DNA from: Candidatus Methylacidiphilum fumarolicum
GTDB lineage: Bacteria; Verrucomicrobiota; Verrucomicrobiia; Methylacidiphilales; Methylacidiphilaceae
Reading direction: 5' to 3'
Length of the DNA: 64,000 nt
NCBI RefSeq assembly: GCF_949774925.1
Contig: NZ_OX458932.1
Location: 682,001-746,000 of the forward strand
Position numbers and translations under genes: made by a program. Shown piece after piece: positions 19,215-29,074 of this stretch. The stretch's first letter is position 1. The number at the start of each line of letters is the position of its first letter. The notes beneath the pieces are model-generated. The model did not search any database and had not been told where the DNA came from. It saw only the letters and a list, made by a program, of their open reading frames with translations.

Positions 19215-19892
19215 TTAATTTTTTACCCCTATTTTTGGACAAAGCTCGTTTAGTTCACAATGAGGGCAATCTGGATTTCTTGCTTTACATCTTTTTCTGC
19301 CATGCCAGATTATGAGATTACTGAATTCAGTCCAACTTTCCTTTGGAATGCAACGCATTAAATCTTGTTCAATCTTTTCTGGTTGTTTTTCTTGAGTCAA
19401 TCCTAATCGAAAACTCACCCGGCTTACATGCGTATCGACAACTATGCCATCGTTAATTCCAAAGGCGTTCCCTAAAACCACATTAGCCGTTTTCCTTCCG
19501 ACACCGGGCAAGTTGACTAGTTTTTCCATTTGAGAAGGTACCTCGCCATTGCATTGGGAAGCAAGAATCTGACAAGCGTTTTTTATATTTTTGGCTTTCG
19601 TTTTGTAGAATCCCAAACTATGAATGGCATTTTCTAGCTCTTCAATAGGGGCGGCCGCGTAGTCGGCTGCAGTATGGTATTTTTGAAAAAGCTTGGCGGT
19701 TACCAGATTGACTTGTTCATCAGTGCAGCGCGCTGAAAGAATCGTCGCAATGAGAAGTTCTAAAGGATTTCGGAAAAAAAGAGCAGGCTTTGCATTTGGA
19801 TAAGTCTCTCTCAGTATAGATAGAATCTTTTTTATTCGCTCTGATTCATTGAATTTCTCTAAGTTAAGAGAAGGATTAGTTTTTCGGGGCAT
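19215..19892 (-). CDS. nth: Endonuclease III
   Basis: A 225-residue DNA glycosylase/AP lyase for oxidised pyrimidines. Helix-hairpin-helix LPGVGRKTANVVLGNAFG with the catalytic Lys (about residue 130), catalytic Asp in VVDTHVSR (about 149), and a C-terminal 4Fe-4S cluster with cysteine spacing C-x6-C-x2-C-x5-C (CKARNPDCPHCELNELC). Complete, with about 15 extra N-terminal residues relative to E. coli Nth. Confidence 0.95.
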   Translation of the reverse strand: MPRKTNPSLNLEKFNESERIKKILSILRETYPNAKPALFFRNPLELLIATILSARCTDEQVNLVTAKLFQKYHTAADYAAAPIEELENAIHSLGFYKTKAKNIKNACQILASQCNGEVPSQMEKLVNLPGVGRKTANVVLGNAFGINDGIVVDTHVSRVSFRLGLTQEKQPEKIEQDLMRCIPKESWTEFSNLIIWHGRKRCKARNPDCPHCELNELCPKIGVKN

Positions 19893-19926
19893 AATCTTTT
19901 ATCGTGTTCATTAAAAATCACTGGTC

Positions 19927-21264
19927 TTATTGAGCAATCAGGTCATAATCTTTGAAATCTACAATCTTGACCTCTGCAAATTGACCAGGGGGTAAGCTCA
20001 AAGGCACATGCACCAGTGTGTCCACTTCGGGAGCATCCCATTGACTTCTAGCTAAACCTGGGCGATCAATCAATACCTTTAATTTCTTTCCGATTGCTCC
20101 TCTGTTTTTTTCCCTAACGATCGCTTTTTGTAATTCCATAATCTTTTTTGCGCGTCTTTTTTTTACTTTTTCGGCAACTTGATCCATCATTTTTTCAGCT
20201 TTTGTCCCTTCCTCTGGAGAGTAAGGGAAGACACCAAGCCTGTCAAATTTGAACTCGCAAATAAAATCACATAGTTTTTGATAATCTTCTTCAGATTCTC
20301 CAGGAAAACCAACAATAAGGGTGGTTCTGATAGCAGCCTCCTTTACTTTCTTCCTGATTTCGAATAGCAGCTCTCGAAGATAGGCTTCTGATGTTTTGCG
20401 TTGCATCCTCCCTAGTACTGGATCAGAAATGTGTTGAATGGGAATATCAATATACTTTGCTATTTTTTTGGAGGAGCTGAACTTTTCTATGAGCGCTTCT
20501 GTCCAATGGGCAGGATGGGTATATAAAAGGCGAATCCAGAAATCACCAGGTATCGCTTCTAAACCACTTAAAAGATCCACCAATAGGGAAACTTTCTGAG
20601 TGGATTGATCGATTCCGTAGAAGGTCGTATCCTGAGAAATCAAGATGATTTCTTTTGTTCCTCTTTCTACCATGGCAGATGCTTCCTTCAGTACTGAATC
20701 AATCGAACGACTCCGGTAGCGTCCTCTAATTTTTGGGATGATACAAAAAGTACATGGATGATTACATCCCTCCGCTATCTTTAAATAGCTGAAATGGGGA
20801 GGAGTGAGTTTTAGTCGTGGATGATCGAAATCAGGTATGAACTTTGGTGACTGAGCAAGAGGAATGGAGTCAGAAAGGGGAGTATTGCGATCAATTAACT
20901 CTTTTAAATGAGAATCAATATTCGGAATTTCATCAAGCCCAAGAAAAAGATCAACTTCAGGAAGCAAAGAAGACAGTTCCTTTCCGTACCGCTGGAAAAG
21001 GCAGCCTGTCACCACAATTTTCTGTTTTGTTGCTCCCGTCTCTCTTCGATGGATAGCGGCCAGAATTGTCTCAATAGATTCTTTTTTTGCCGGCAAAATA
21101 AACCCGCAGGTATTAATTAATAAGATATCCGCTCGGTGTGGAGAAGCCGTTAAGGAAGCTCCAGCATCCAGAAGTTTGCCGAGCATTACTTCTGAATCCA
21201 CGAGATTTTTAGAGCAGCCCAAGGAGATCATCGCAATGCTTATGCCTGAAAGAGTCGAGTTCAT
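19927..21264 (-). CDS. rimO: Ribosomal protein uS12 methylthiotransferase
   Basis: A 445-residue radical-SAM enzyme that methylthiolates uS12. N-terminal UPF0004 domain with cysteines ([23 protein letters not shown]), radical SAM motif C-x3-C-x2-C in CNHPCTFC (about residue 168), and a C-terminal TRAM domain ending at [20 protein letters not shown] separates RimO from MiaB. It lies 34 bases before nth in the same direction. Confidence 0.95.
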   Translation of the reverse strand: MNSTLSGISIAMISLGCSKNLVDSEVMLGKLLDAGASLTASPHRADILLINTCGFILPAKKESIETILAAIHRRETGATKQKIVVTGCLFQRYGKELSSLLPEVDLFLGLDEIPNIDSHLKELIDRNTPLSDSIPLAQSPKFIPDFDHPRLKLTPPHFSYLKIAEGCNHPCTFCIIPKIRGRYRSRSIDSVLKEASAMVERGTKEIILISQDTTFYGIDQSTQKVSLLVDLLSGLEAIPGDFWIRLLYTHPAHWTEALIEKFSSSKKIAKYIDIPIQHISDPVLGRMQRKTSEAYLRELLFEIRKKVKEAAIRTTLIVGFPGESEEDYQKLCDFICEFKFDRLGVFPYSPEEGTKAEKMMDQVAEKVKKRRAKKIMELQKAIVREKNRGAIGKKLKVLIDRPGLARSQWDAPEVDTLVHVPLSLPPGQFAEVKIVDFKDYDLIAQ

Positions 21265-21310
21265 GGAAAATCAATGGATCTTTTAAGAATTTTGTTAAAA
21301 AAAATTAGCA

Positions 21311-22402
21311 TTATGGAGTGGTTGGAATAATGATGTCTTGAGTTGCATCCCCCGCTGAAGCAATAGATACACTTTTCCCATCGAGTATAAATTCAACTTG
21401 AGATATATTGGAAGCACGAATTTGGAACCTTGGACCAATAAATTCTTTTCGTTCCCCTCCGTGCAGAACCCCTGAAAAAACCTGCCTGGGTTTGCCTCCT
21501 TCGATGACTTGAATGAAAATCCAAGAATCTTTCCTAGCTTGGACAACTAGTTTATAATTTTTTTCTGCAAAAGAAACAGCTGGCTCATCGGCACTCTCCT
21601 CCTCATCCTCTGCTGCGTCTGAATTTGTCTCTATTGTCCCATCTTTGCTTCTAGGTTGATCTTCAATGTTAGGAATAGGTTCCGGGCTAACAGGCAAGGC
21701 TCTCATAACCTTAACATTATCGGAGGTAGAGCCATTTTCTTTGTTCGGTGGAATGGGAGAGGAAGGAGGAGAAGAAGGTGAAGGAGGAGAAGATTCTGCA
21801 GTTGGGATAGGATGAATAGGAGTGGCTCTTTTTACAGTTTCATTTCCAACTTTAGAAAGATCGACTGGAGCTTCTTGGGTTGGTTGTTCTTTCCTAACAG
21901 GTTCAAGGATAGGAGGTTTAAGCTCTGGACTTTTTCGAACCATCTCTTCAGGAGAAGAGCTTTTGCCTGGGCCATGTCGAAAAGAAGTGACTTGATAAAT
22001 TCTGTATACTCCAATTCCGCACATTAGAAGGAAAAGAAGGAAAGCAAAGAAAAAGGCGATTCGTTGTGGCGTAAAGAAAGGTTCTTTTTGTAGGGGTGTC
22101 TCCACATATTTTACGGGAAGAGTCATTAATAAAGAGGTAGTTTCTTCTTCCTTAGAACCAAAAATATTATCTAGTTCATTTAAAAGCGGCCTCTCATCCA
22201 TACCTAAGGTTTTTGCATAGATTCTTACGAAGCCACGAACTTGAGCCGAAGCCGGAATTTTGTCATATTGATCTTGTTCCAAGGCTACGAGTTGTTCTGG
22301 AAGAATTTTTGTTATTTTTGAAACTGTTTGTAACGAAAGGCCTTGGGCCTCACGAGCAGCTCGGAGCCTTTGGCCTATTGTTTGTTTCATTCCCTGTTCC
22401 AT
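21311..22402 (-). CDS. RodZ-like helix-turn-helix membrane protein
   Basis: A 363-residue protein. N-terminal HTH_25/Xre-like domain (GQRLRAAREAQGLSLQTVSK, residues about 9-28, then IPASAQVRGFVRIYAK), one membrane span (about 134-154), a long Pro/Ser/Glu-rich linker (about 165-275), and a C-terminal beta domain resembling DUF4115 (about 280-355). This is the RodZ layout, which links MreB to the envelope and supports cell shape. I start at ATG 22402, 19 bases after ftsK; the frame opens at 22444 inside ftsK. The family is likely; the exact orthologue is less certain. Confidence 0.82.
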   Translation of the reverse strand: MEQGMKQTIGQRLRAAREAQGLSLQTVSKITKILPEQLVALEQDQYDKIPASAQVRGFVRIYAKTLGMDERPLLNELDNIFGSKEEETTSLLMTLPVKYVETPLQKEPFFTPQRIAFFFAFLLFLLMCGIGVYRIYQVTSFRHGPGKSSSPEEMVRKSPELKPPILEPVRKEQPTQEAPVDLSKVGNETVKRATPIHPIPTAESSPPSPSSPPSSPIPPNKENGSTSDNVKVMRALPVSPEPIPNIEDQPRSKDGTIETNSDAAEDEEESADEPAVSFAEKNYKLVVQARKDSWIFIQVIEGGKPRQVFSGVLHGGERKEFIGPRFQIRASNISQVEFILDGKSVSIASAGDATQDIIIPTTP

Positions 22403-22421
22403 AAATTCTTCTTTCTCCTTA

Positions 22422-24884
22422 CTAAAAATGGGGAATGGGGCCATTTAAATCGACAAGTATTTCTCTTGGCTTAGCCCCATTTTCCGGACCAACAATTCCT
22501 TTTTCTTCTAAAAGGTCCATCACCCAAGCAGCTCTATTATACCCTAGCCGAAGTCTTCTTTGAAGGAGGGAAGTGCTGGCTCTTTTTTCTTGCCAAATAA
22601 TTTCAAGACATTTTTGGATTAGTTCTCGATCACTCTCAGAAATTTCCAATTCTTTGGTTTCATTATCAATAGCGTTTTGAACTTGAGGGATAGTCGAAGA
22701 AGGATAGAGGCTTTTTATATGCTCGACCACCTCATAGACTTCCTCTTCAGATACATAAGCTCCTTGGCCTCGGATCATTTTAGAAGTGGCTGGAGGGAGA
22801 AATAGGAAATCTCCTTTTCCAATAAGATTTTCGGCTCCATTTTCGTCAAGAATCACTCGAGAATCAAGGGAACTGGCAACTTGAAAAGCGATACGCGAGG
22901 GTATATTGGCTTTGATTACCCCAGTGATCACTTCTCTTCGCGGAGTTTGAGTGGCAACGATAAGATGGATACCAGCGGCTCTAGCTTTTGCAGAAAGTCG
23001 TGCTATTGCCACTTCGACTTCAGCAGGGGTCGTCTGCATCAAATCAGCCAGTTCATCAATCACAACCACAATCCAGGGGAGTTTTTCTTTTTTTTCTTCT
23101 TCTTCTTTAATAGTCGAAGTCGTGCGCTCTAATTTTGAGTTGTAAGCAATGATATTCCTAGTTCCAGCTTCAGCCAGCAAGCCATAACGCCTTTCCATTT
23201 CTTGAATGAGCCACTTCAGTCCGTTAAGAACTTTTTTAGAATCAATGATCACAGGTACAATTAAATGGGCGATTCCATTATAGGCCTGAAGTTCAACTTG
23301 TTTTGGATCGACAAGAATGATTCTAAGATCGGATGGACCAAACTTGTAAAGCAAACTCAGCAATATCGAATTAAGGCATACCGATTTGCCTGAGCCAGTG
23401 GCTCCAGCAATAAGAAGATGAGGCATCTCGAACAGATCAGCAATAAGAGCTTCTCCATAGACATTTTTCCCTAGGGCTAAGGGAATCTTTGCTTTGGAAT
23501 TATTCCAATCTGGACTTTCTAGGATATCTCTTAGAAAAACTGGAATTTTCTTTGCATTAGGTAATTCCACTCCCACGCTATCTTTTCCTGGGATCGGTGC
23601 CAAAATATTGACTCTTTCTGCGCGCATAGAGCGGGCTATGTCTCTTTGAAGATTTTTGATTCTATCAACTCTCACTCCTGCAGCTGGATAAAGTTCAAAG
23701 CGTGTAATTGTAGGTCCATAAGTGATCGCTCCAGGATTCACTTCAATACCAAAACTCGCTAAAGTTTCAATGAGAAGTTGAGCCTGATTGCGTAGTTCAG
23801 ATTCTGGTACAGCGACTTTCCCAAGATAGGGATTTTGCCGGAGGAGAGAAATTGGAGGAGAAGCATAGGTAGAGGACTCAGCAGAGAGTTTTTCTGGTTT
23901 TGAGCTCTCCTTGGAAGGATTTTTGAGGATAGTAGAAGTCGACTTTTCTTTTGCTCCCAAAGATGGGGAGAAAATAAGAGGATCGTTCTTTGAATCATTC
24001 TTAGGGGATTCAAAGGAATTTGAGGTTGATGTATTTTGGTTTTCTCCCTCTTTTTCTTTGTTACCAAATAAATTCATTTTTTTAAACAGCGAAGGCTTCT
24101 GTTGCGGTATGGGATTATTGTCCAAGTCCTTGGAGTTGCCAATGATTCCAGAAATCCCAGAGGTATCGTTTTTTCTGCGAAATAGGCTGTCGACACATAA
24201 AGGAGGAGGGGACTGTTTTTTTAAAACTTTTTCTATTTCTTTCTCTTCTTTCCTTAGCTTCTTATGAGCGAGTTCTAACTGACCAGATAGCCCTTTTTGC
24301 TGCAGAAGGGCTTCTTGATGTGCTTCTATTTTTTCTTTCAGATAAATGGCCAGTCTAATCAAACTTCTTACCGGCTCTGTTTCATACAAAAGCACAAAGA
24401 AAAGGATCAGCAATATGATGAGCAAGACTAAACTTCCAGGTTCGCCTAAGAAACGAACGAGTAAGAGGCGCTTCGCTATATCCCCAATGAGGCCACCTGG
24501 AGTAAAAATTTCCCGATTTTGTTCTGTAATTTTACCAAGCAACGGCTGCAATTCCAAAAGGGCTGCAATGGAGGAGAGTAGCAAAAAACTTAATGGGATT
24601 TTTTTCCACCAGCAGATTTTAGCATGGATTCCTAGGGCTATTCCAGCAGTAATCAAAAGAACTGGCACAGTGTAAGCCCCAAAACCAAAAAACATAAAGA
24701 GGAAAAAAGCCGTGTACGCTCCTAGTGGACCTACCGCATTGGAGGTCGCTGTTTTAGGTGGCCATTGATTAAAAGCAATATCCGTTGCATGAAAAGAAGC
24801 CAAACTTAGGATGAGTAAAATGGCTGCTCCAAAACAAACAATACTAAAGATTTCAAACAATATAGAATTGCGTTCCGTAAACAT
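22422..24884 (-). CDS. ftsK: DNA translocase FtsK/SpoIIIE
   Basis: An 820-residue DNA pump for chromosome segregation at the septum. Four or five N-terminal membrane spans (about residues 10-165), a variable Ser/Lys-rich linker (about 200-350), then the alpha/beta motor with YGPTITRFELYPAAGVRVDR, Walker A IAGATGSGKSVCLNSILLSL (about 470-489) and Walker B IVVVIDELADLM (about 590-601). The C-terminal gamma winged helix is also visible (LLQRRLRLGYNRAAWVMDLL, about 770-789). First gene of the long minus-strand block. Confidence 0.96.
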   Translation of the reverse strand: MFTERNSILFEIFSIVCFGAAILLILSLASFHATDIAFNQWPPKTATSNAVGPLGAYTAFFLFMFFGFGAYTVPVLLITAGIALGIHAKICWWKKIPLSFLLLSSIAALLELQPLLGKITEQNREIFTPGGLIGDIAKRLLLVRFLGEPGSLVLLIILLILFFVLLYETEPVRSLIRLAIYLKEKIEAHQEALLQQKGLSGQLELAHKKLRKEEKEIEKVLKKQSPPPLCVDSLFRRKNDTSGISGIIGNSKDLDNNPIPQQKPSLFKKMNLFGNKEKEGENQNTSTSNSFESPKNDSKNDPLIFSPSLGAKEKSTSTILKNPSKESSKPEKLSAESSTYASPPISLLRQNPYLGKVAVPESELRNQAQLLIETLASFGIEVNPGAITYGPTITRFELYPAAGVRVDRIKNLQRDIARSMRAERVNILAPIPGKDSVGVELPNAKKIPVFLRDILESPDWNNSKAKIPLALGKNVYGEALIADLFEMPHLLIAGATGSGKSVCLNSILLSLLYKFGPSDLRIILVDPKQVELQAYNGIAHLIVPVIIDSKKVLNGLKWLIQEMERRYGLLAEAGTRNIIAYNSKLERTTSTIKEEEEKKEKLPWIVVVIDELADLMQTTPAEVEVAIARLSAKARAAGIHLIVATQTPRREVITGVIKANIPSRIAFQVASSLDSRVILDENGAENLIGKGDFLFLPPATSKMIRGQGAYVSEEEVYEVVEHIKSLYPSSTIPQVQNAIDNETKELEISESDRELIQKCLEIIWQEKRASTSLLQRRLRLGYNRAAWVMDLLEEKGIVGPENGAKPREILVDLNGPIPHF

Positions 24885-25044
24885 AATCTTAGTTTTAAGA
24901 TCAAGAGGTATCGATGATGCTTAAAACCAATACCATCCTTGTCAGTTTACAATATCAAAAAATAATTAAAAAAAAGAATTCATTTTTCTTCTTGTTGAAG
25001 AACATTTTTTTTATTAATCAAAAAGCTTAATATAAATTCGTTAT

Positions 25045-25090
25045 TATAATTAGTATTCCTTAGGAGAAAATTCTTCAACTTAAAAAGGAG
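25045..25090 (+). promoter_or_regulatory. -10 box candidate and strong ribosome site of sodB
   Basis: TATAAT at 25045-25050 in the 213-base AT-rich gap before sodB, without a convincing -35 at the right spacing. AAGGAG at 25085-25090 lies 7 bases before the ATG at 25098 and is one of the strongest ribosome sites in the window. The rest of the gap shows nothing recognisable. Confidence 0.35.
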
Positions 25091-25097
25091 ATCGACC

Positions 25098-25733
25098 ATG
25101 GCTTATCAATTACCACCATTACCTTATGCTTTGGATGCTTTAGAACCTCATATTAATACCATGACCATGGATTGTCATTATAATGGACATCATAAAGCTT
25201 ATGTACAGAACTTAAATAAAGCCTTAGCTGATTATCCTGACTTTCAGAGGAAAAGGCCTGAAGAATTACTTATGGCCTTAGATTCTATCCCTCAAAATAT
25301 AAGAACAGCTGTAAGAAATAATGGAGGGGGCCATGTTAATCACAGTTTTTTTTGGAGAATAATGGCTCCAAATGCTGGAGGCAAACCTACGGGGAAACTC
25401 TACGAAGACATTCTATCTCAATTTGGGAGCTTCGAAGCTTTTCAGGAAAAATTTGAGGCTGCAGGCCTTGCTCGTTTTGGAAGTGGTTGGGTATGGTTAG
25501 TTGTGAATAAAGAAGGGAAGCTGGAAGTCCTCTCTACTCCCAATCAGGATAATCCTCTTTCTGATGGAAACCAGCCATTTTTTGGCTGTGATGTGTGGGA
25601 GCATGCGTATTATCTCAAATATCAATTCCGGAGAGGGGAGTGGCTCAAAGCTTTTTGGAATGTGGTGAATTGGAAAGCGGTCGAAGAGTTCTATTCGCAG
25701 GCATTAGCAAAAAACCTTTCCTTTTGCCCATAG
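25098..25733 (+). CDS. sodB: Superoxide dismutase (Fe/Mn)
   Basis: A 211-residue enzyme that dismutates superoxide. Opening [17 protein letters not shown] supplies the first metal His, [14 protein letters not shown] is the second helix, NHSFFWRIM holds the second ligand, and [12 protein letters not shown] contains the last Asp and His ligands (about residues 172 and 176). Complete and of usual length. The choice of Fe or Mn is not settled from sequence; the gene symbol follows common usage. It lies tail-to-tail with the DsrE-like gene. Confidence 0.93.
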   Translation: MAYQLPPLPYALDALEPHINTMTMDCHYNGHHKAYVQNLNKALADYPDFQRKRPEELLMALDSIPQNIRTAVRNNGGGHVNHSFFWRIMAPNAGGKPTGKLYEDILSQFGSFEAFQEKFEAAGLARFGSGWVWLVVNKEGKLEVLSTPNQDNPLSDGNQPFFGCDVWEHAYYLKYQFRRGEWLKAFWNVVNWKAVEEFYSQALAKNLSFCP

Positions 25734-25735
25734 GC

Positions 25736-26032
25736 TTAAAATGATTCGGTCTTATCGCTATGTACGATAAGATCAGCTAAAAGCCCTAAGCCTCCATAAC
25801 AAACTGATTCAATCGCTGAGAGATTTCTCGATTGAATGGCATAGGCGCAGGCGAAGATGTGAAAATCTTTGGAAGCAGCGAGAAGGGATTTGATCTCTCT
25901 AACCCCTTCGTCCAGACAGAAAATATAGATTTGATGTCCTTTCTCTTTATAGAAAAAGAGTTTTTTAAGAAATTCTTCGTATTTTTGACTCTGTCTAGAG
26001 ACTGTAAGAATAAGAGTCAGCGTCGAAGCCAT
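25736..26032 (-). CDS. DsrE/F-like small protein
   Basis: A 98-residue protein with the alternating beta-alpha pattern of DsrE/DsrF: TLILTVSRQS opening, GHQIYIFCLDEGVREI, then a conserved cysteine in HIFACAYAIQSRNLSA (about residue 61) and VCYGGLGLLADLI. The cysteine position matches the sulfur-relay site of this family, suggesting sulfur trafficking, but the partner proteins are not nearby. The usual bacterial DsrE-like proteins are 110-120 residues, so it is slightly short. Confidence 0.65.
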   Translation of the reverse strand: MASTLTLILTVSRQSQKYEEFLKKLFFYKEKGHQIYIFCLDEGVREIKSLLAASKDFHIFACAYAIQSRNLSAIESVCYGGLGLLADLIVHSDKTESF

Positions 26033-26208
26033 GAGGTAATGTAAAATAAAAAAGATGATATTCCAATAAGACTGATGGGCAAGTTATAGTTTTTGAGTTT
26101 GAATAGGTATCTAAAAGATGCTCCAGTTGTACAATTGAAAACAGATGAAAACAACAAAAAAGCTTGAAGGCTCTCTTTTTTTTTAAATTTTTGAAGCATG
26201 GAAAAAGA

Positions 26209-26688
26209 ATGATCTGCAGTCGGTTTATGCTTCTTTTTACAGTCAGTCCTTTGCTTTTAGCTTTTTGGATCAGAGGAGAGGAAAAGGTTGGCTCTATTGA
26301 TTTGGTAGGGAAATTGCCAGAACAGCATCTTTTGGTAGAAGTTGTATGGAAACCAAAAGACCTTGCTCGGGGTTTGATGTATCGGGAAAGCCTACCTGAA
26401 AATCAAGGTATGCTTTTTGTTTTGCCTTTTGAACAAAAAGCTGTTTTTTGGATGAAGAACACTCGTATACCTTTATCTATAGCGTATATGGATAATAGAG
26501 GAAAGATCCTTGAGATCTATTCGATGAAACCTTTTGATCTGACACCTATCCCTAGTCAATCCTCATTTGTCAAATTCGCATTAGAAGTAAACGAAGGATG
26601 GTTTGAAAGACATAAGCTTTTACCGGGTGATCAACTAACTCCAAAGGATACAACTTGGGAGAAACTGCTTCTTCTTTTGAAAAATTGA
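26209..26688 (+). CDS. DUF192 secreted/periplasmic protein
   Basis: A 159-residue protein with an N-terminal hydrophobic signal (about residues 5-22) and a DUF192 domain: ARGLMYRESLPENQGMLFVL, VFWMKNTRIPLSIAYMD and ALEVNEGWFERHKLLPGD. The domain is a small beta fold of unknown biochemical role. ATG 26209 is chosen because the signal peptide begins there; the frame also opens at TTG 26164. The PHP gene follows 11 bases later. Confidence 0.85.
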   Translation: MICSRFMLLFTVSPLLLAFWIRGEEKVGSIDLVGKLPEQHLLVEVVWKPKDLARGLMYRESLPENQGMLFVLPFEQKAVFWMKNTRIPLSIAYMDNRGKILEIYSMKPFDLTPIPSQSSFVKFALEVNEGWFERHKLLPGDQLTPKDTTWEKLLLLLKN

Positions 26689-26699
26689 CTATTTATCTT

Positions 26700-27476
26700 A
26701 TGAAAATATTTGCTGATTATCATATGCATCCCCAAGGGCATAAATTACAACCCTACACCTTTAAACTTCTTGATCCTTGGGCAGAATCTTGTTTCCAAAA
26801 AGGGGTGGTAGATTTTTGCTTTACCGATCATGATAGGTATAGAGAAGGGATCGATTTTCAAGTGTTCGACCAATGGAAACAGAAATTTCCAACCCTTAAT
26901 GTTCGCTTAGGGATAGAAAGGGACAACGATCCGGTCAGCGGGCATTCAGGCTTGATTTGGGTAAAAGAAAATTGGGAAAAACTCGATTTTGTCCTTGGAT
27001 CTGTGCATTTTATTGGAGACTGGCCTTTCGACAGAAATGGTTTTGAAGATGGTTTTTCAAAGAGACCTATCGAAGATATTTATCGAGATTATGTAAAAAA
27101 TTTACTGCAATTGATTGATCAAGGTTTTATCGATTCGGTGGCCCATTTGGATTTGATAAAAATTTTTAATTATAGACCTAAAGGAAAAATAGTGGATTAT
27201 TTCGAACCTGTTTTGGAAAAAATCAAAGAAAAAGATCTTTGTTTAGAGATTAATACAGCAGGTTGGAGAAAACCTGTAAAAGAGCAGTATCCAGCCGAAG
27301 AAATTCTTTTTAAGGCCGTGGAAATGAAAATTCCTATTTCTATTGGTTCAGATGCGCATTCATGGCTGGAAGTAGGAAAGGGGTTCTCTGAACTTTTACC
27401 GTTGATGAATAAACTGGGGATTAAAGAATTTGCAGTTTTTCGATCCCATACTAGACAAATGGTGGCAGTGAGCTAG
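26700..27476 (+). CDS. PHP-domain phosphoesterase, histidinol-phosphatase-like
   Basis: A 258-residue metal-dependent hydrolase. The four PHP motifs are visible: DYHMHPQ (residues 5-11), FTDHDRY (about 41), LGSVHFI (about 100) and the late DSVAHLDL plus IGSDAHSWLEVG (about 217-228). The family includes HisK-type histidinol phosphatases, which end histidine synthesis, but no other his genes are adjacent, so the substrate stays open. Start ATG 26700 lies 11 bases after the DUF192 stop. Confidence 0.85.
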   Translation: MKIFADYHMHPQGHKLQPYTFKLLDPWAESCFQKGVVDFCFTDHDRYREGIDFQVFDQWKQKFPTLNVRLGIERDNDPVSGHSGLIWVKENWEKLDFVLGSVHFIGDWPFDRNGFEDGFSKRPIEDIYRDYVKNLLQLIDQGFIDSVAHLDLIKIFNYRPKGKIVDYFEPVLEKIKEKDLCLEINTAGWRKPVKEQYPAEEILFKAVEMKIPISIGSDAHSWLEVGKGFSELLPLMNKLGIKEFAVFRSHTRQMVAVS

Positions 27477-27569
27477 AGGATAAAGGCTTGCTCTTACTCC
27501 TTGGAAGGATGCATTCTCATGAGGCTTTTTTTTAAACGGAGATAAACTAAGGTCTTAGAAAAGGGAAAT

Positions 27570-28457
27570 TTATCGATTTGCTTTTTTCCTACAAATCATT
27601 CGTAATGATTTGAAAAGGAGTGAGGGGACATCCTTATAGCCTAACTTTGGCCTGAAAGCTAATGTGTTGTAGTTTATTTTTTTAATCTTATCAAGAATGG
27701 TTTTCCCACCATACCAGGTTAATGCAATTTCTAGCTTTAAGGGCCATTCAAGGGTATCAATCAAAACTTTTCCTTTATCAAAAAGCTCCTCAGTACGCTT
27801 GACTTGAAAAGAGAGCAAGTCTCTGAAATTGGAACTAAAATGCCTAGCGAATAGTTCGGCTTCGCTAACCTTGTATTGTTCCATTTCGTCTTTAGGCAAA
27901 TAGATTCTGTTTTTTTTAAGGTCTATAGAGATGTCCTGCCAAAAATTGGCGAGCTGAAGAGCCGTACATATAAAATCTGAACTAAGCAGTTGCAAATCGG
28001 TCGTTTGACGGTGAAGATAAAGAACGAGTCTTCCAATTGGATTGGCACTTTTTTTGCAATAATCCAATACTTCTTCAAAATTTTTATATCGATCTTTTAG
28101 GACATCTTGCTTGAAGGCATCTAGAAGATCTGTAAAAAGGTTTAGGGGCAGTTGAAATTTTTCAATGGTGTCGTGGAGAGCTAAGAAAACAGGATTTTTA
28201 GCACAAAGCTTGGGATCAAGTAGATAGGCACGCCATGTATCTAAGCTATCCAGCCTTTTTTTTCTTTTTTGCTCATCCTCCCTTTCTTTCTCATTTAATG
28301 AGTATCCTTCATCGGCATAATCATCAGCGATTCGTGAAAAGGCATAGATAGCATGGACATGAGGGGCAAGATTTTTAGCAACAAGAAGACCGACAGGAAA
28401 GTTTTCGTAGTGAGAAGCAATATGTTTACAATAAGAATAGGCTTCGGTAAGATTCAT
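27570..28457 (-). CDS. hpnC: Squalene-synthase-type prenyltransferase HpnC
   Basis: A 295-residue trans-isoprenyl enzyme of the hopanoid/squalene branch. SHYENFPVG near the N-terminus is the hallmark of HpnC. First aspartate motif DDYADE (residues 45-50); second in QDISIDLKKNRIYLPKDE (about 168-185). HpnC acts with HpnD and HpnE to make squalene by way of presqualene diphosphate and hydroxysqualene. The start is the ATG at 28457, directly at the 3' junction of a HEARO element; the frame runs on into that element, but those residues are element sequence. There is no clear ribosome site upstream of the ATG (element end AAATTGG), so expression may have been altered by the insertion. Confidence 0.9.
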   Translation of the reverse strand: MNLTEAYSYCKHIASHYENFPVGLLVAKNLAPHVHAIYAFSRIADDYADEGYSLNEKEREDEQKRKKRLDSLDTWRAYLLDPKLCAKNPVFLALHDTIEKFQLPLNLFTDLLDAFKQDVLKDRYKNFEEVLDYCKKSANPIGRLVLYLHRQTTDLQLLSSDFICTALQLANFWQDISIDLKKNRIYLPKDEMEQYKVSEAELFARHFSSNFRDLLSFQVKRTEELFDKGKVLIDTLEWPLKLEIALTWYGGKTILDKIKKINYNTLAFRPKLGYKDVPSLLFKSLRMICRKKANR

Positions 28458-28921
28458 CCAATTTCGCGGGAAACCCCGACGTTCAGGCCGGAGAGGGATA
28501 GCGCGGCGGCATGAGCCGCCCCTGTTCCCGCAACTCCTTTCTCCAATGCTATCTTGGTCCACGACTATCCATAAGCGTATAGAGAGACGGGGTGAACTGC
28601 TTCCCATTCCCAGGGCTTCCCCTCCATCCGGCTTTCGCCGGTGACGGAGTCGGGTTGGCGTTCTCGACTCGCTCCCCTCGGGAATGTGCGCGACCGGCTA
28701 TCTGCGCGCGCAGGAAAAGAGAACCGTTGGCGCTTTGCCTTTCGCCAGCATGATCCCCTCCTTCCAGAGCCCCAGACTGAGGAAGCATCCCGGAGTGGGT
28801 CTGGTCTTGCCTATCGTTCACGTAGTTACTTCTTTGCATTGCCACGGCCCCGTAACGTTCCTTGGTCAACCCGACTTGTAGTTACCTACAAGCTCCTCCC
28901 ATTTAAGGATGGATTGTTGAC
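28458..28921 (-). ncRNA. HEARO-type element, copy 2, flush against the hpnC start codon
   Basis: On the minus strand it begins GTCAAC (28921 downward) and has a 5' stem with a mismatch. It then has a perfect hairpin CTTGTAG-GTAA-CTACAAG with a GNRA loop. The conserved GGCAATGCAAAGAAGTAACT follows and the end is GTCGGGGTTTCCCGC, then AAATTGG. The next bases are ATGA, whose ATG starts hpnC. Same length (464 bp) as copy 1. The guide would be the complement of 28922-28937. No protein gene is carried. Confidence 0.72.
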
Positions 28922-29074
28922 GAAAATTTTCTTTATTACATTGCTTTTTAATAAAAAAATAACTCAAAAACAATCGTTTTTTGAAGAAACATCGATACTT
29001 TCAGCTAATAAATAGGTATTTTTATATTTGATTAACAATCAAAAATCCTAAAATAGCCTTTTAGGCATCTACAT

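Noticed and set aside
27570-28607. Longer HpnC frame extending upstream to 28607
   Set aside because: The extra 50 residues are translated HEARO sequence; the HpnC N-terminus begins exactly at the ATGA junction (28457).
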